A stretch of 64,000 nucleotides of DNA from Halichoerus grypus. Lineage: Eukaryota; Chordata; Mammalia; Carnivora; Phocidae. A program made the position numbers and the translations under genes. Every line of letters begins with the position of its first letter. Position 1 is the first letter of the stretch. A model generated the notes under the pieces. It saw only the letters and a program-made list of their open reading frames with translations. It did not search any database and was not told the DNA's origin. The DNA is taken from the NCBI RefSeq assembly GCF_964656455.1, contig NC_135715.1:167616437-167680436 (forward strand). The letters are read 5' to 3'. Positions 1 through 11,579 of the stretch are shown here, one piece after another.

Positions 1-576
1 TGACATCCGTGAAAAATGTAAACACTGAAAGAAGTCTGTTTGGCTTGTTTCAGAAAAAAAAAAAAAAAAACATGCTAGGAAAATAGAGATTACAATTAGC
101 AAGTGTGGCACAGCACAACTCACGAAACAATAGGAAACGCCTTTGTTGTTTCAAAAGTGTTTCAGTCTGTACAAGACACTTGACCACCTCTGTTTTCTTG
201 TGTTTGAACCAATGGCTGGCTCAGCTATTCCTAGTACCCCAGCCATGACACTTACAGAGGAACCCATAGCAACCACTCCTTTATTGGTGGATTTTTTTTT
301 AACTTGCTAGGCTGTAGCGCTGACGTGATTGGAAAGGAAATTTCCCGCATCATTCTTTTTGAAGAATTGAATCTTTTTCTTGCTAACTAATATATTTTCT
401 TCAGCAGACAAATATCACTAGGCAGGTTGGGTCGAACCTCTAGATGTGAAGGGTGCTTGTTTGTAAATGGAGGGACCATACACATTTTAGAGCAAGGGCT
501 TGGAACATGATTGCTATGTGTGTGAGAAGTCAGCCCTTTTCTTTAGTGGTGTTTCCTTGAGAAAGACAAACTAGTG
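1..576. other. Intergenic, no gene seen
   Basis: No open frame or repeat family that I can name. There is a 17-base A run at 54-70. The last 15 bases (562-576) are the left target-site duplication of the SINE that follows. Confidence 0.5.
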
Positions 577-778
577 GGGCGCCTGGGTGGCTCAGCTGGG
601 TAAGCGTCTGCCTTTGGCTCAGTCATGATCCCGGAGTCCTGGGATGGAGCCCCACAGCGGGCTCTCTGCTCAGCGGGGAGTCCACTTCTCCCTCTCCCTC
701 TCCTCCTCCCCTCTGCTCATGTGCACTCACTCTCTCTCTCAAATAAATAAATGAAATCTTTAAAAAAAAAAGAAAGAA
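577..778 (+). mobile_element. CAN-SINE (carnivore tRNA-derived SINE)
   Basis: The head GGCGCCTGGGTGGCTCAG is followed by a CT-rich stretch, AAATAAATAAATG and a poly-A tail. The 15-bp direct repeat AAAGACAAACTAGTG at 562-576 and 779-793 is a perfect target-site duplication, which fixes both ends. The perfect repeats suggest a fairly young insertion. Confidence 0.95.
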
Positions 779-969
779 AAAGACAAACTAGTGATCTCTG
801 TTATAAATTAGTAGTTACCAACTATTGACAACCAGTCTTAAGAAGCAGAACTAAATTACATAGTCACTGCTCAGTATCTTCAGCCATCCATATGCAGAAC
901 CAATTGTGGTTCTCATTTCTTATTACATATTTAAGGGAATCAAAGTAGATTGCTTTTCCAGTATGTCTT

Positions 970-1190
970 ACGTGCTTTGATACATTGCTTCTTTTAATCT
1001 TCATAATAACTCTTAGATAAATACCATTATGTCCATCTTATATTAAGGAAATAGGGACCCTTAGGGCTAAATAACTTGACTCACACAGTAAGTAAATGGT
1101 TGAGCTGTGGATTACATGGACCTTCCTGATGGAAAACCCATAGTTTTCCCACTACACAATGCTATATCCCAGGAAGGGCATCAATTATTT
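970..1190 (-). mobile_element. MIR SINE, antisense
   Basis: Reads like the reverse complement of MIR: TTTAATCTTCATAATAACTC, then a degraded copy of the 'gaggaaactgaggcacagag' segment, then ACTCACACAGTAAGTAAATGG and a short pyrimidine end. It is diverged and its ends are approximate. Confidence 0.7.
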
Positions 1191-1264
1191 ATATTAAAAG
1201 AACGTACTAAAGTTTACAGTTTGATTTTTATTAAAATAAAACCTTCAACCCAATGCTGAAAGGA

Positions 1265-1342
1265 TTATATTTATATTTACATATTTATATAATGTATATA
1301 TTTTAATATATTTTATATATATATTTATATATTTATAGAATA
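1265..1342. repeat. AT-rich low-complexity tract
   Basis: Irregular TATATTTATA motifs with almost no G or C. No period is constant enough to call a clean microsatellite. Confidence 0.8.
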
Positions 1343-1344
1343 TA

Positions 1345-1560
1345 AAGAACATGAGGTTTCTAATCCTGGCCTTAGTGCTTCCCAAAGCACTATGTAACTT
1401 AGGGAAATTTACTTAATTTTTCTGTGCCTCAGTTTCCATACTTGTAAAATAGAGACATTTGTAGGTACATTAAAAATGTGATTAAATTAAAAATTAGTGA
1501 ATAGCTCTAAGGTTGTCTGATAGAGTACTTGATACTCAGTCAGTGCTAAATTTTCTGTTC
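1345..1560 (+). mobile_element. MIR SINE, sense
   Basis: Contains the MIR core in sense, including CTGTGCCTCAGTTTCCATAC and TTGTAAAATAGAGAC, and ends in a diverged 'cagtcagtgctaaat' tail. It is ancient and its edges are approximate. Confidence 0.7.
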
Positions 1561-1569
1561 CATTTTTCA

Positions 1570-2240
1570 TATCTTTAAAAATTATGTTTAATGAAATATC
1601 TCCGCATAATTTTACCAAAAGAACATTCTATATATGTTCTTGTGTACCATGCTATTCTCCCCTAAACATGTATTATGAACATCTTTCAATTCAATATAGG
1701 TGTGCATTATCTTTTTAAATGACTTTATTGTATTCCATTTGGTGGATATACTATACCTTACCAAAGTAATCAGACACTTGGTCTGTTTGCAGATTTTCTT
1801 TTTCTTTTCTTTTTTTCTTTTAAAGATTTTATTTATTCATTTGACAGAGAGATATAGTGAGAGAGGGAACACAAGCAGGGGGAGTGGGAGAGGGAGAAGC
1901 AGGCTCCCGAGCAGAGAGAGCAGGGAGCAGGGAGCCCGATGCGGGGCTCAATCTCAGGACCCTGGGATCATGACCTGAGCCAAAGGCAGACGCTTAATGA
2001 CTGAGCCACCCAGGTGCCCCAGTTTGCAGATTTTCACTATATGATTCTGCTTGTCCACATCTTTGCACAGATTTCTACTTATTTCCTTAGCAAAATTTCT
2101 ATCAATGGAATTGAGTCAAAGTGTGTATCCAGTTTCAGAGGGGCTTTTTGTACATGTGGCCACATTGCCTCCCGAAACTGTGCACTACTTTTTATTCCCA
2201 CAACAGAGGAATATTCTACCACTTCAATTTTTTTTATCTT
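1570..2240 (-). mobile_element. Old L1 (L1M-type) fragment, antisense
   Basis: The sequence has the look of L1M 3' sequence in antisense, for example TTGCCTCCCGAAACTGTGC and ATTCCCACAACAGAGGAAT. A younger CAN-SINE interrupts it at 1799-2021. The open frames here are repeat-derived and not genes. Confidence 0.6.
1799..2021 (-). mobile_element. CAN-SINE, antisense
   Basis: An antisense copy, with AAAGATTTTATTTATTCATT at the left and the head complement GAGCCACCCAGGTGCCCC at the right. The perfect 14-bp repeat GTTTGCAGATTTTC at 1785-1798 and 2022-2035 is the target-site duplication. Confidence 0.95.
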
Positions 2241-2352
2241 TGCCAATAAGTTATACATACATTTAGTTTAATTTAAATGCTTTGATAATAAGAAAATAGT
2301 GTCTGATCAATTAATTTCAAGAAAACACATTAAAAGCAATCAATAATTTGAT

Positions 2353-2895
2353 CAGGGGTTTGTAAACTTGTTCCGTAACAATTTCAAAATAGGTTTAGTG
2401 GAACTATTTTAGGTTTTACAAGCCATACCTTCCCTGTCTACTCAACTCCACTTAGAATGTGAAAGCAAGCACCGACAACAAGTCAACAAATGAGTGTGGC
2501 TGTGCTCCAATAAAATTTTGTTCGTGGACATTGAAATTTGAATTTCCTATAGTTTTCACATGTCTCATATTTTTATTCTTTTTATTTTCATATTTAAAGA
2601 TATAAAAACTGGGCGCCTGGGTGGCTCAGTTGGTTAAGCGACTGCCTTCGGCTCAGGTCATGATCCTGGAGACCCGGGATCGAGTCCCGCATCGGGCTCC
2701 CTGCTCAGCAGGGAGTCTGCTTCTCCCTCTGACCCTCCCCCCTCTCATGTGCTCTCTCTCTCATTCTCTCTCTCAAATAAATAAATAAAATCTTTAAAAA
2801 AAAAAATTAAAAAAAAAAAAAAAAGATATAAAAACTATTATTAGCCTACGCAGCCAAAGGAGCCGATTTGGCCTGGGCCGTAGTTTGCCCACTCC
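2353..2895. mobile_element. hAT-Charlie-type MER element, split by a SINE
   Basis: The left end CAGGGGTTTGTAAAC and right end GTTTGCCCACTCC are related inverted termini. The interior contains GTGGCTGTGCTCCAATAAAA and GATTTGGCCTGGGCCGTAG, as in a common mammalian MER element. The 8-bp flanks AATTTGAT (2345-2352) and AATTGGAT (2896-2903) fit a hAT target-site duplication with one change. The CAN-SINE at 2611-2821 lies within it. Confidence 0.8.
2611..2821 (+). mobile_element. CAN-SINE, sense
   Basis: Full head GGGCGCCTGGGTGGCTCAGT and an interrupted A-rich tail. The perfect 15-bp duplication AAAGATATAAAAACT is at 2596-2610 and 2822-2836. Confidence 0.95.
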
Positions 2896-3379
2896 AATTG
2901 GATAGATGTAATGCGTTTTCAGGTATTTCATGCTTCCTAATTTTCATCTAACAAAGGCACAGGAGGAGACAGCAGAGCTAGTGGGATCAATCATTGAAGA
3001 GACGGGTGCCCTTTATTCTGGAGTAAAGAGTTGTATCCTTTCACAATACAAGATGACTTCAAATCCTGCTCTAGAATTTACTTCCAGTATGGACTTAACC
3101 AATTTATCCTCCCTGAATCTCAGCTTTCCCTTACTTATAATAAAGTTGGAATTATCCATATGGTGCCCTTCCTTCATGTGAAAGCAGTTAAGTAATGGCC
3201 AACATTCTTCAGTTGTTCTGGAAAGTTCACACATGATGTGTTGTATTAATATATTGGAGACATGAGTTAAAATGGACGGCCAAGCTAATATTTATTCATA
3301 AGCGGTTACCTTGCATTGCCTTCCTTACAGTAATTAACCTGACATTCTGGTACACTGAAAGAAATATTCCTTTGCATTT

Positions 3380-3560
3380 GTCTGGTGCTTTTAGATTTAC
3401 TGAGCATTTTCAACCTTTTATTTAATCCTTAAAGTAATCTCGTGGGGTATACATTCTTGCTACATTTTATAGGGAGAAAACTGATATGAAGTAATTTTCA
3501 AAGATTATCCAGAATACAGCAAGTTAACGAAAGATGTATAAGTTGAACACAGGCAAGACT
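3380..3560 (-). mobile_element. MIR SINE, antisense
   Basis: A diverged antisense MIR: TTTATTTAATCCTTAAAGTA followed by an AGGGAGAAAACTGA segment and AGCAAGTTAACG. Edges are approximate. Confidence 0.6.
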
Positions 3561-4659
3561 TCTAACTGAGAGGCTGGGCTTCCCCTCCCTCCCAACCCAG
3601 ATGGAGCCTCTTGTATTTGAAGAGACTAGGCAGTTGCCTTTTCTGCAGCCCCCTTATCCTGGAGCTGTCACTCACTGCCTCACTCTCAGATTTGAAGTGC
3701 GTTCTGTGCCCCACCCCCTAGGACCGAGTCCCTGCTGTCATAGCCATGGTTAGGACATGCCTTTTCTCCTCCTGACTCTGTCACTGTTTATTGAACCACT
3801 AAGAATGCTACGAGTCAAAGGTAGCTAGGCCAGATGATGGAGAGCCGCAGGCCCACAGAGCTTAGCCAGGACACTAACTCTGGAAGTCTAGCCTGATCTG
3901 CTGCTGTGGATCCTCTTCACACCCTTGCCCACCCTACTTCCATTTCAGCGAGACTTAAGCACAACTTGTGTGTTTGTGAGATTTCCTTCCTCATAATATC
4001 CTCCTTTGTTTAAGCTAGTCTGAATAGGTCTGTTTCTTTCAACCAAATGAGCCCAAAAAAAGGCATACTGATTAATCCATGAAGCAATTTTTATTTCCTT
4101 CTTATAGTAGGTAACCTATGTAGATCTATGGGATTTGGGGGAGGACTATAAAAATAATCATACATATGATTGTGAAAATAATAAAGGGAACTAGCATGAT
4201 AGTCAAAACAACATTAGAAGCTACATATTGATATAATATTAGGCATATTTTCAAAATATGATTAAAGTAGGCAAACTGTGTTTTGAGTTCTTTCTCATGG
4301 GAGGTAAAGAACATTAATTACTCTTAACCATGAAATTTATTTTGGATGAGGACTATTCCATGATCAAACGTTGATCAAAGGCTTGAAGATAGCAAGTAGT
4401 AGATTGTGTTTCCTTTTATGGCATTTGTTTCTACTTTTCCTGGTGATAAAAGTGTACTTTCTTGATTAATCCTACTTATATGGCAGTAGGAGTTGTTTAC
4501 TTCTGTTTTTTGATCTTTTGTGTAGTCGTCTTTTCGATACTCAAATAACAAGTTAGCTTGTTGTCATCTTGTTCCTTTAATGTATTCAGCTGTCCCCACT
4601 GGCCTGAGCTACTTACCTGCCTTTTCTACTGTACACATATTTTGACTTTAGTTGGATTA
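3561..4659. other. Intergenic, no gene or clear repeat
   Basis: Mixed-composition sequence with no supported coding frame, RNA gene or repeat that I recognise. Short open frames on both strands lack start context and any protein-family resemblance. Confidence 0.4.
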
Positions 4660-4850
4660 GAGCATGGGGGTTCTTAATCCAGTTTGTACACTAGAGTCAT
4701 CTGCAAAGCTTTACAAAAATATTCAGCAGCTTCTTGTTCCCCCAAAGATTCTGATTTAATTGATCAGAGATGGAAACTAGATAATAATATTTTTTAGGTT
4801 TCTCTTGGTAAGATTCTAATCACTAGGATTGAGAATGATCAGTTTCAGGA
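4660..4850. mobile_element. MER5A-like hAT element
   Basis: GGGGTTCTTAATCCAG at the left, a central AGATTCTGATTTAATTGATC, and a complementary AGGATTGAGAATGATCAG at the right. This matches the layout of the short internally deleted hAT-Charlie element MER5A. It is well diverged. Confidence 0.6.
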
Positions 4851-5140
4851 AACCTACCAACCTCTTTTAGAATCCAATTAGTCAGCCCTAGGGTTGATAA
4901 ACATGTGGTTTATTTCTTAGTCAGATAAAGGGCTATGGATCCCAATGCACAACACTTTGGATCAGGAAACAGGAGAAGAAATGATTCTTGTTATGTCTGT
5001 GACTCAGAAGAACAGCTTGAAATGGACTTGGGAAGCCTTGCATGAGTTTGGTTCCCTTGATAGGAATGACTGTTCTATTAATCGTCAGTGCTTGCCTTTT
5101 TCAAAGAGAAAACTGTGAGCTGTCAGAATTTGCTGGTTTG

Positions 5141-5176
5141 TGGTGGTGGTGGTGGTGGTGGTGGTGGTGGTGGTGG
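5141..5176. repeat. (TGG)12 microsatellite
   Basis: Twelve uninterrupted TGG units. The repeat creates a run of tryptophan codons in one frame and so an artefactual open frame over 5042-5602. Confidence 0.97.
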
Positions 5177-6789
5177 TTGTTTTTAAGAGTTTGCTGGTAT
5201 TTTAAATCAAGTTGCAAATGTTTCTGCAGATCAAATCCCCTCCTCCTCTGGAGAGGAAATGCAACCCACGGTCACACCATTGGGTTCTCTGGAAGCAGAC
5301 TCTTAGATGCCGTTTGGAGGGCAAGCAATAGTTGTTATATTCACTATGGAACAGAGAAAGCTCTCTCAGCTGAAGGCAGGTCAGGGTCTGGGGTTTGTGT
5401 TGCTGTCACACACACAGCTAGAAGCTGCCACCCTGGGAGAGGACACACCCACGAAGGAACAGAGGAATGGGGGCTAGGAGCAGCACAGCAGCCGGATGGA
5501 ATGCTGCAGCCAGACTTTCTCCCTGGCTATTTCCTAAGGAGCCAGCAAGCCGTGTCTCTTCTCACAACAGTGCTCATTACCACCTACTGCAGGGCACGCT
5601 AATTAAGGTATTTCTGAAATTTCAGCCAGGCACACACAAACAAACCTTTCATGAGTAAGAAAATGTCAACAGAATATTAAGTATAGATATTGCATTTCCA
5701 CGTTTTAAGAAGATATACTTTCTAAATCAATCCTTTTATTTTTTCAAAATTGACCCTGTGCAGACATGGCTTAGACTCCCGGAAAACATGGACCTCCTCA
5801 TTCCTTTAGCATGGGATAACAGTATAAAAGAAGTTTTTTAAAAATAAATATTTTTTTATACATCAGGGAGAAAATAAAATTGAAGGATAGTTTTCTAAGG
5901 GGCTGTTCAGCATTTCCACCTTAATAAAATAAAGCTTCCTTCCTTAGTGGAAGCTTACATGTCTTTGTCATCATCATCATCATCATGACAAACAGTGTGC
6001 CTAATAATAAAGCCTGAGAATTAAAAAGATTTCAAGCCATACCAATGTTAAATGAAAATGAATACTCAGTGACTCAGCAAACATGGCTTACGGCACCGTG
6101 AAGCTTTCATACTCTTTAAACAGAAAACGTGATTGTTTATAAAACTAGACACAAACAAAAATAGGCTTTAAGATATTGACATCTACCGGACGACGATAGG
6201 CATCTTCTTTGCATCTTAAACCTATAGCAGAAAGAGGGTTTTGTACTCCTGAAGCAGAGTTGTCAGACCATTGACAGGAATCAGAGGGCTGGGCTGGCAT
6301 GCCTTCCTTCGGTGAAGCCACTGATATTGAAGTCAAACCGGAGACCTGACTGATTTAGGGAGTGACCCTTCACGTCTTTGGATTTCAACTAAGCGAACCC
6401 TAAAGCGATGTCCAGAGCTAGCATCCACCCCCATTGTCCACAGGCATCCGTGAGCCGCACCGCGTCCCTCCACCCTGTGCTCAGGGATGGATGTGTTGAC
6501 AAACCCTAACAAGATGCCAGGTGGGAAAGAAAAATGTAAATGTAGATGCTACAGCGATCTTCTCCACATAACTGCAAGGTTTAAAGGACATCGACTGAGA
6601 ATTCCCAGGACTGTGGTTTGTCCATCTCCCTCAGTGTCACTCTGTGAAGGAGCACCATGGATTTGCACCAAGACAGAATGAAAAAGAAACTAAGCTACAC
6701 AAGAGTTCATTGGAAAGGCAAAGAGGCTACATTGTTGCGTCAAAAGAATAAGACTTGTGATAGAGTAGAACAGGCACTGAGTCAAGAGC
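5177..6789. other. Intergenic, no gene seen
   Basis: No coding frame with family resemblance was found. A short TCA repeat lies at about 5970-5986. The section at 5230-5470 has balanced composition and is not obviously repetitive. Confidence 0.4.
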
Positions 6790-7320
6790 CTTACCTATAT
6801 TGTGGTTATTCTAAAATACCTCCACAAGTTCTTTGACGCTCCTCCGGTTAAGAGGTGAGATCTATGTTACTTCCTTTCAGTGCTCAAGGAAACTTTGTGA
6901 CTTTTTAAATCAATAAACCACAGCAGCAGTGTTGCTACATGAGGCTAGATCAGAAAAGGCTGTGCAGTTTCCACCTGGTTCCCTTGGGATGCGCCCCCTG
7001 AGTGAACTGTCAAAGTCCAACCATCCTGAGACTGTCACTCAGGAGAGGCCAGTGGATGGCCTGGGCTGAGCACCCAGATGTCAGCCAGTTTCAGCTGTCA
7101 ACCATGTGGGTGAGTCATCTTGGCCATACTGACCCTTCAAGTCTCCATGTAACTACAGTCCCAACCCACAACTAACCGTAACTGCATGAGAGACTCTAAA
7201 TGAGAACAGCCCTGCTGAGACCTCCCACGTTCCTGACTCACAAATCATGAGCACAATAAATGGTTGTTTTATGCCGTTAAGATTTGGACTAATCATTTGT
7301 TATGTAACAGTTGTAACCAG
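6790..7320 (+). mobile_element. MLT1-like LTR (ERVL-MaLR)
   Basis: The 3' end reads GAGCACAATAAATGGTTGTT, then a copy of 'ttaagccactaag', then ATTTGTTATGTAACAG, which is the usual MLT1 terminus with an AATAAA polyadenylation signal. The upstream part is diverged. It is a solitary LTR fragment with no retroviral coding sequence. Confidence 0.65.
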
Positions 7321-7324
7321 AAAA

Positions 7325-7745
7325 TATATTGACTCATTTAATTTTCACAACAACCTTGCAAAATAGCTCCTCTTATTATTCTCATTTTTTTTTCAAATGG
7401 AGATACTGACTCCCAGAGATGTTAAGTGGCATTTTCTTTCTTTTCTTTAAAAGAGATTTATTGATTTATTAGAGAGAGTGGGGGGGGCGGGGGGAGAGGC
7501 AGAGGAAGAGGGAGAGAGAGAATCTCAAGCAGACTCCTTGGTGAATACAGAGCCCGAGGTGGGGCTCCATCTCAGGACCCTGAAATCATGACCTGAGCCA
7601 CAATCAAGACTCCGAGGCTTAACTGACTGAGCCACTCAGGTGCCCCCTGAGACATTAAGTAGCATTTTCAAGGTCACATGGCTTGTGAGCAGCAATGCTG
7701 GTATTTGAACCCAGGTAGTTGGGTTCCAGAGCCCTTGCTCTTAAG
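7325..7745 (-). mobile_element. MIR SINE, antisense, split by a CAN-SINE
   Basis: The left part TTCACAACAACCTTGCAAAA and the right part AAGGTCACATGGCTTGTGAG ... GAGCCCTTGCTCTTA belong to one antisense MIR. A CAN-SINE cuts it between about 7437 and 7653, so that SINE is the later arrival. Confidence 0.85.
7437..7653 (-). mobile_element. CAN-SINE, antisense
   Basis: Antisense head GAGCCACTCAGGTGCCCCC at the right. The duplicated target is GTTAAGTGGCATTTTC (7421-7436) against ATTAAGTAGCATTTTC (7654-7669), with two differences, so the copy is older than those with perfect repeats. Confidence 0.9.
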
Positions 7746-8339
7746 GATCTTGAAATGGGGTATTATCATATCTGAACTTCTTATGTGCCATTTCAAATCC
7801 TCCTAGCTTCATCTGTGAACACTGTCTCCAGCTTCAGCCACTTCTGCAGAGAGACCAGTACTGTGTGGACTCTTGCCAAGTTCACCTTGCCTAATACTCC
7901 TGCTACTAGTGTCCCAGGAATCCCTGTTGGTACGAGGCACAAGATGCTGTAGGATCCTCTCTGAGCCCATATGTGTATGTCCAGGAAGCGTGGAGGGACT
8001 AACACCCCACAGAGCAAACCCAACCTCCAGATAAACTCTTCTCCCTTCCTTCTACAGACACATTTCTGAGAAGCAGTTATTCTGAGAAGCAGGTTCTCAG
8101 AGGACCACTTGCAGATCAAGCAATCTATTGCATTTGTTACAAAGTAGTTGTCAGCTTAGCAATATACCATCCTATTAGCTTTGTCTCCTCCACCTTATCT
8201 ATTTTTAATTCACTTCTACCTCCTTGGATTGCACTCCCTGAGAAGAAGAAACACACAAGCCATGGTTTCAAGGCCTGCTTCCTGTGGAGCTCAGGTCAAG
8301 ATAACTAAAAATATTTTTACTAAATGATTATGCCTATAT
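7746..8339. other. Intergenic, no gene seen
   Basis: No repeat family recognised. A 108-codon minus-strand open frame over 7793-8119 has no resemblance to a known protein and is treated as chance. Confidence 0.4.
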
Positions 8340-8760
8340 ATGCATAAAATATATAGCACTGTTTTGCATATTTTAAACTTTTAAAATAAATGGTATTATG
8401 TCATGAGATCATTCTGCAAGTTATTTTGTTCACTCAACACTACATTTTGGAAATTTTCCCATGCTGATACATGAAGCTATAAGTCATATTAAATGCTGTA
8501 TATTATTTCATTGTATGAATGTATCTTAGATCATTTATCCATTCTCCTGTATACGGACATGCATAAGATGCTTAGAACTCACCACTAAAATGTTAGTGTG
8601 ATGCATAATGTTTTTATCCTTTTATGTGCATATGTGATAAGTCCTCCAGGGTCTACTTAGGGAATTATTGAATTCAAGTGTGCACGTATTTCAATTTTAC
8701 TAGATATTGCCAAAGTTGTCTTCAAAATCATGGAAGTCTTACATATTCTTGAAAACACCT
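8340..8760 (-). mobile_element. Old L1M fragment, antisense
   Basis: AT-rich sequence with antisense L1 landmarks: TATTATTTCATTGTATGAAT, ATCATTTATCCATTCTCCTG and ATATTGCCAAAGTTGTCTTC. Edges are uncertain. Confidence 0.55.
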
Positions 8761-8769
8761 GATATTATC

Positions 8770-11570
8770 AGGCTTTTTTTAAACACTATTTTTTAGAATA
8801 GTTTTAGGTTTACATAAAAATTGAGAGGAAGTTACAGAGATTTCTCCTCTCTCTCCCATCCCCCCACACAGGTTCTCAGACTGCCCCATAATTAACATCT
8901 CCATCAGAGTGCTACATTTGTTACAATTGATGAACTTACACTGACCTATCATAATCACCTAAAATCTATAGTTTACCTATTGTTCACTCTTGTTGTACAT
9001 TATATAGGTTGGACAAATGTATAATAACATGTATTCATCATTTATAGTATAATACAAAGTATTTTCACTGCCCTAAAAATGCTCTGTTCTCACATATTCA
9101 TCTGTCATTCCTCCTCAATACCAGGCAGCCACTGAAATTTTTGTTATCGCCATAGTTTTGCTTTTCCCAGAACGTCAAATAGTTGGAATCATATAGAATA
9201 TAGCCTTTTCAGACTGGCTTCTTCCACTCTGTAATATGCATGTAAGTTTCCTCCATGTCTTTTCATGGTTTGACAGCTTGCTTCTTTTTATTGCTGAATA
9301 ATATTCCTTTGTCCTTTGTAGCACAGCTTAATTATCCACTCAGTTATTGAAAAATGTTTTGGTTGCTTCCAGGCTTAGGAAATTATGAACAAAGCAGCTA
9401 TTAATAGGCAGGTGCAGACTTTTGTGTGGACATAAATTTGGAAATTTGGGTATGTGTTCACTTGGGTATGTGTCAAAACATACAATTGCTGAATCATATG
9501 GTAATGTTAGTTTTATAAGAAACTGCCGTATCTTCCAAAGCAGTTGTACCATTTTGCATTCCCACCAGCAGAGAATGAGAGTTCCTCTAGCTCCACACCC
9601 TCAACAGCATTTGGTGTTGACAATGTTCCAAATTTTGGCCGTTCTAATAGGTATGTAGTGATATTTCACTATTGTTTTGAGCTTCCACGATAACATATAA
9701 AGTAGAGCATCTTTTCTTTATTAAGTTTTTTTTTAATTTTAATTCCAGTACAGTTAACATACAGTGTTATATCAGGTTCAAGTGTACAATATAGTGATTC
9801 AGCAATTCTACACATTATTCAGTGCTCATCTTTAATCCCCATCACCTATTTCACCCATCCTCCCTCCCCCACTCACCTTCCCTCTGATAGCCATCTGTTT
9901 GTTCTCTATAGTTAAAAGTCTGTTCTTGGTTTGTTTGTGTCTCTCTCTCTCTTTTTTTGTTCATTTGTTTCTTAAATTCTACAAATGAATGAAATCATAT
10001 GGTATTTGTCCTTCTGACTTATTTCACTTAACATTATACTCTGTAGCTCCATCCATGTTGTTGCAAATGTCAAGATTTCATTCTTTTCTGTGGCTGAATA
10101 TATTCCATTATACATTTATACCACGTCCTTACACGTCTGGACACTTGGGCTGCTTCCATAATTTGGCTATTGTAAATAATGCTGCAATAAATGTAGGGGT
10201 GCATGTATCACTTTGAATCAGTATTTTTGTATTTTGGGGGTAAATACCCAGTAGTGTAATTACTGGATCATAGGGTAGTTCTATTTTTAACTTTTTGAGG
10301 AAACTCCATACTGTTTTTAAAGTGGAGCATCTTTTAATATGCTTATTTGCCATCTGTCTATCTTCTTTGGTGAGGTGCCAGTTAAGGTCCTTGGCCCATT
10401 TTTTTAATTAATTGGGTTGTTTGTTTCCTTATTTTTGAGTTTCAAGAGTTCTTTGTATGTTTTGGACAGTCCTCTATCAGATATGACTTTTGCAAATATA
10501 TTTTCCCGTCTGTGGCTCATCTTCTCATTCTCCTGACATTGTCATTCACAAAGCAGTTTTTAATTTTAATGAAGTCCAGCTTATCCATTTTTTCTTTAAT
10601 GGATTGTGCCTCTGGTGTTGTACCTAAAAAGTTATTGCCATACCTAAGGTCATCTAGGTTTTCCCTATTATCTTCTAGGAGTTTTATACTTTTGCATTTT
10701 ATGTGCAGGTCTATGATCCACTTCGAGTTAATTTTTATGAAGCGTATAAGGTCACTGTCTAGATTCTTTTTTTTTTTTTTTTTTTGCATGTGCTTGTCTA
10801 GTTGCCCTAGCACTATTTGCTGAAAAGACTATCTTTGATCCATTTTATTGCCTTTGCTCTTTTGTCAAAGATCAGTGACTATATTTATGTGGGTCTATTT
10901 CTAGGCTCTCTATTCTTTTCCATTAAACTATTTGTCTATTTTTTCACCAATACCACATTGTCCTGGTTACTCTCCTACTAAGTCTTAAAATTGGGTAGTG
11001 TCAATCCTCTAACTTTGTTCTTCTCCAATATTTTATTGGCTCTTCTGGGACTTTTGCCTCTCTGTATAAACTTTAGAATCAGTTTGGTAATATCCATAAA
11101 ATAACTTGCTGAGATTTTGATTGGGATGGCAATGACTCCATAGTTCAAGTTGGGAAGAGCTGTCATCTTGATAATATTGAGTCTTCCTACTCATGAGCAT
11201 GTAGTATCTCCCTATTTATTTAGTTCTTCTTTGATTTCATCCATCAGAGTTCTATAGTTTTCTTCATACAGATGTTGTACATATATATTTTTTAGATTCA
11301 TACCGAAACATTTCATTTTAGGGGGTGCTAATATAATTTGTGTTGTGTTTTTAATTTCTAGTTCCACTTGTTGATTGCTGATATATAGGAAAGCAATTGA
11401 CTTTTGTTATATTAACCTTGAATCCTGAAACTTGCTATAATCACATATTAGCTTCAGGAGGACTTTTTTGATGATGCTTTTGGATTTTCTCCATAGATGA
11501 TCATGTCATCTGTGAGCCAAGCTTTATTTCCTCTCAGTCTGTATAGCTTTTATTTCCTTTTATTGTCTTA
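8770..11570 (-). mobile_element. Old L1 (L1MA/B-type), antisense, split by a younger L1
   Basis: Antisense L1 3' end and ORF2 sequence: TTGAATAATATTCCTTTGTC-like text at 9290, GAAACTGCCGTATCTTCC near 9520, GCCAGTTAAGG at 10380, and on through decayed ORF2 to GATCATGTCATCTGTGAGC near 11500. A younger L1 cuts it at 9716-10318; the two halves read continuously once that insertion is set aside. All open frames here are decayed ORF2. Confidence 0.8.
9716..10318 (-). mobile_element. Carnivore L1 3' fragment, antisense, nested
   Basis: Starts with the antisense L1 3' end TTAATTCCAGTACAGTTAAC and is 5'-truncated. The flanks AAAGTAGAGCATCTTTT (9699-9715) and AAAGTGGAGCATCTTTT (10319-10335) are a 17-bp target-site duplication with one change. 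It is inserted in an older L1 of the same orientation. Confidence 0.9.
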
Positions 11571-11579
11571 TTGCATTAG

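Noticed and set aside
5042..5602. 186-codon open frame with a run of tryptophans
   Set aside because: The run is a (TGG)12 microsatellite, and the remainder has no protein resemblance or splice context.
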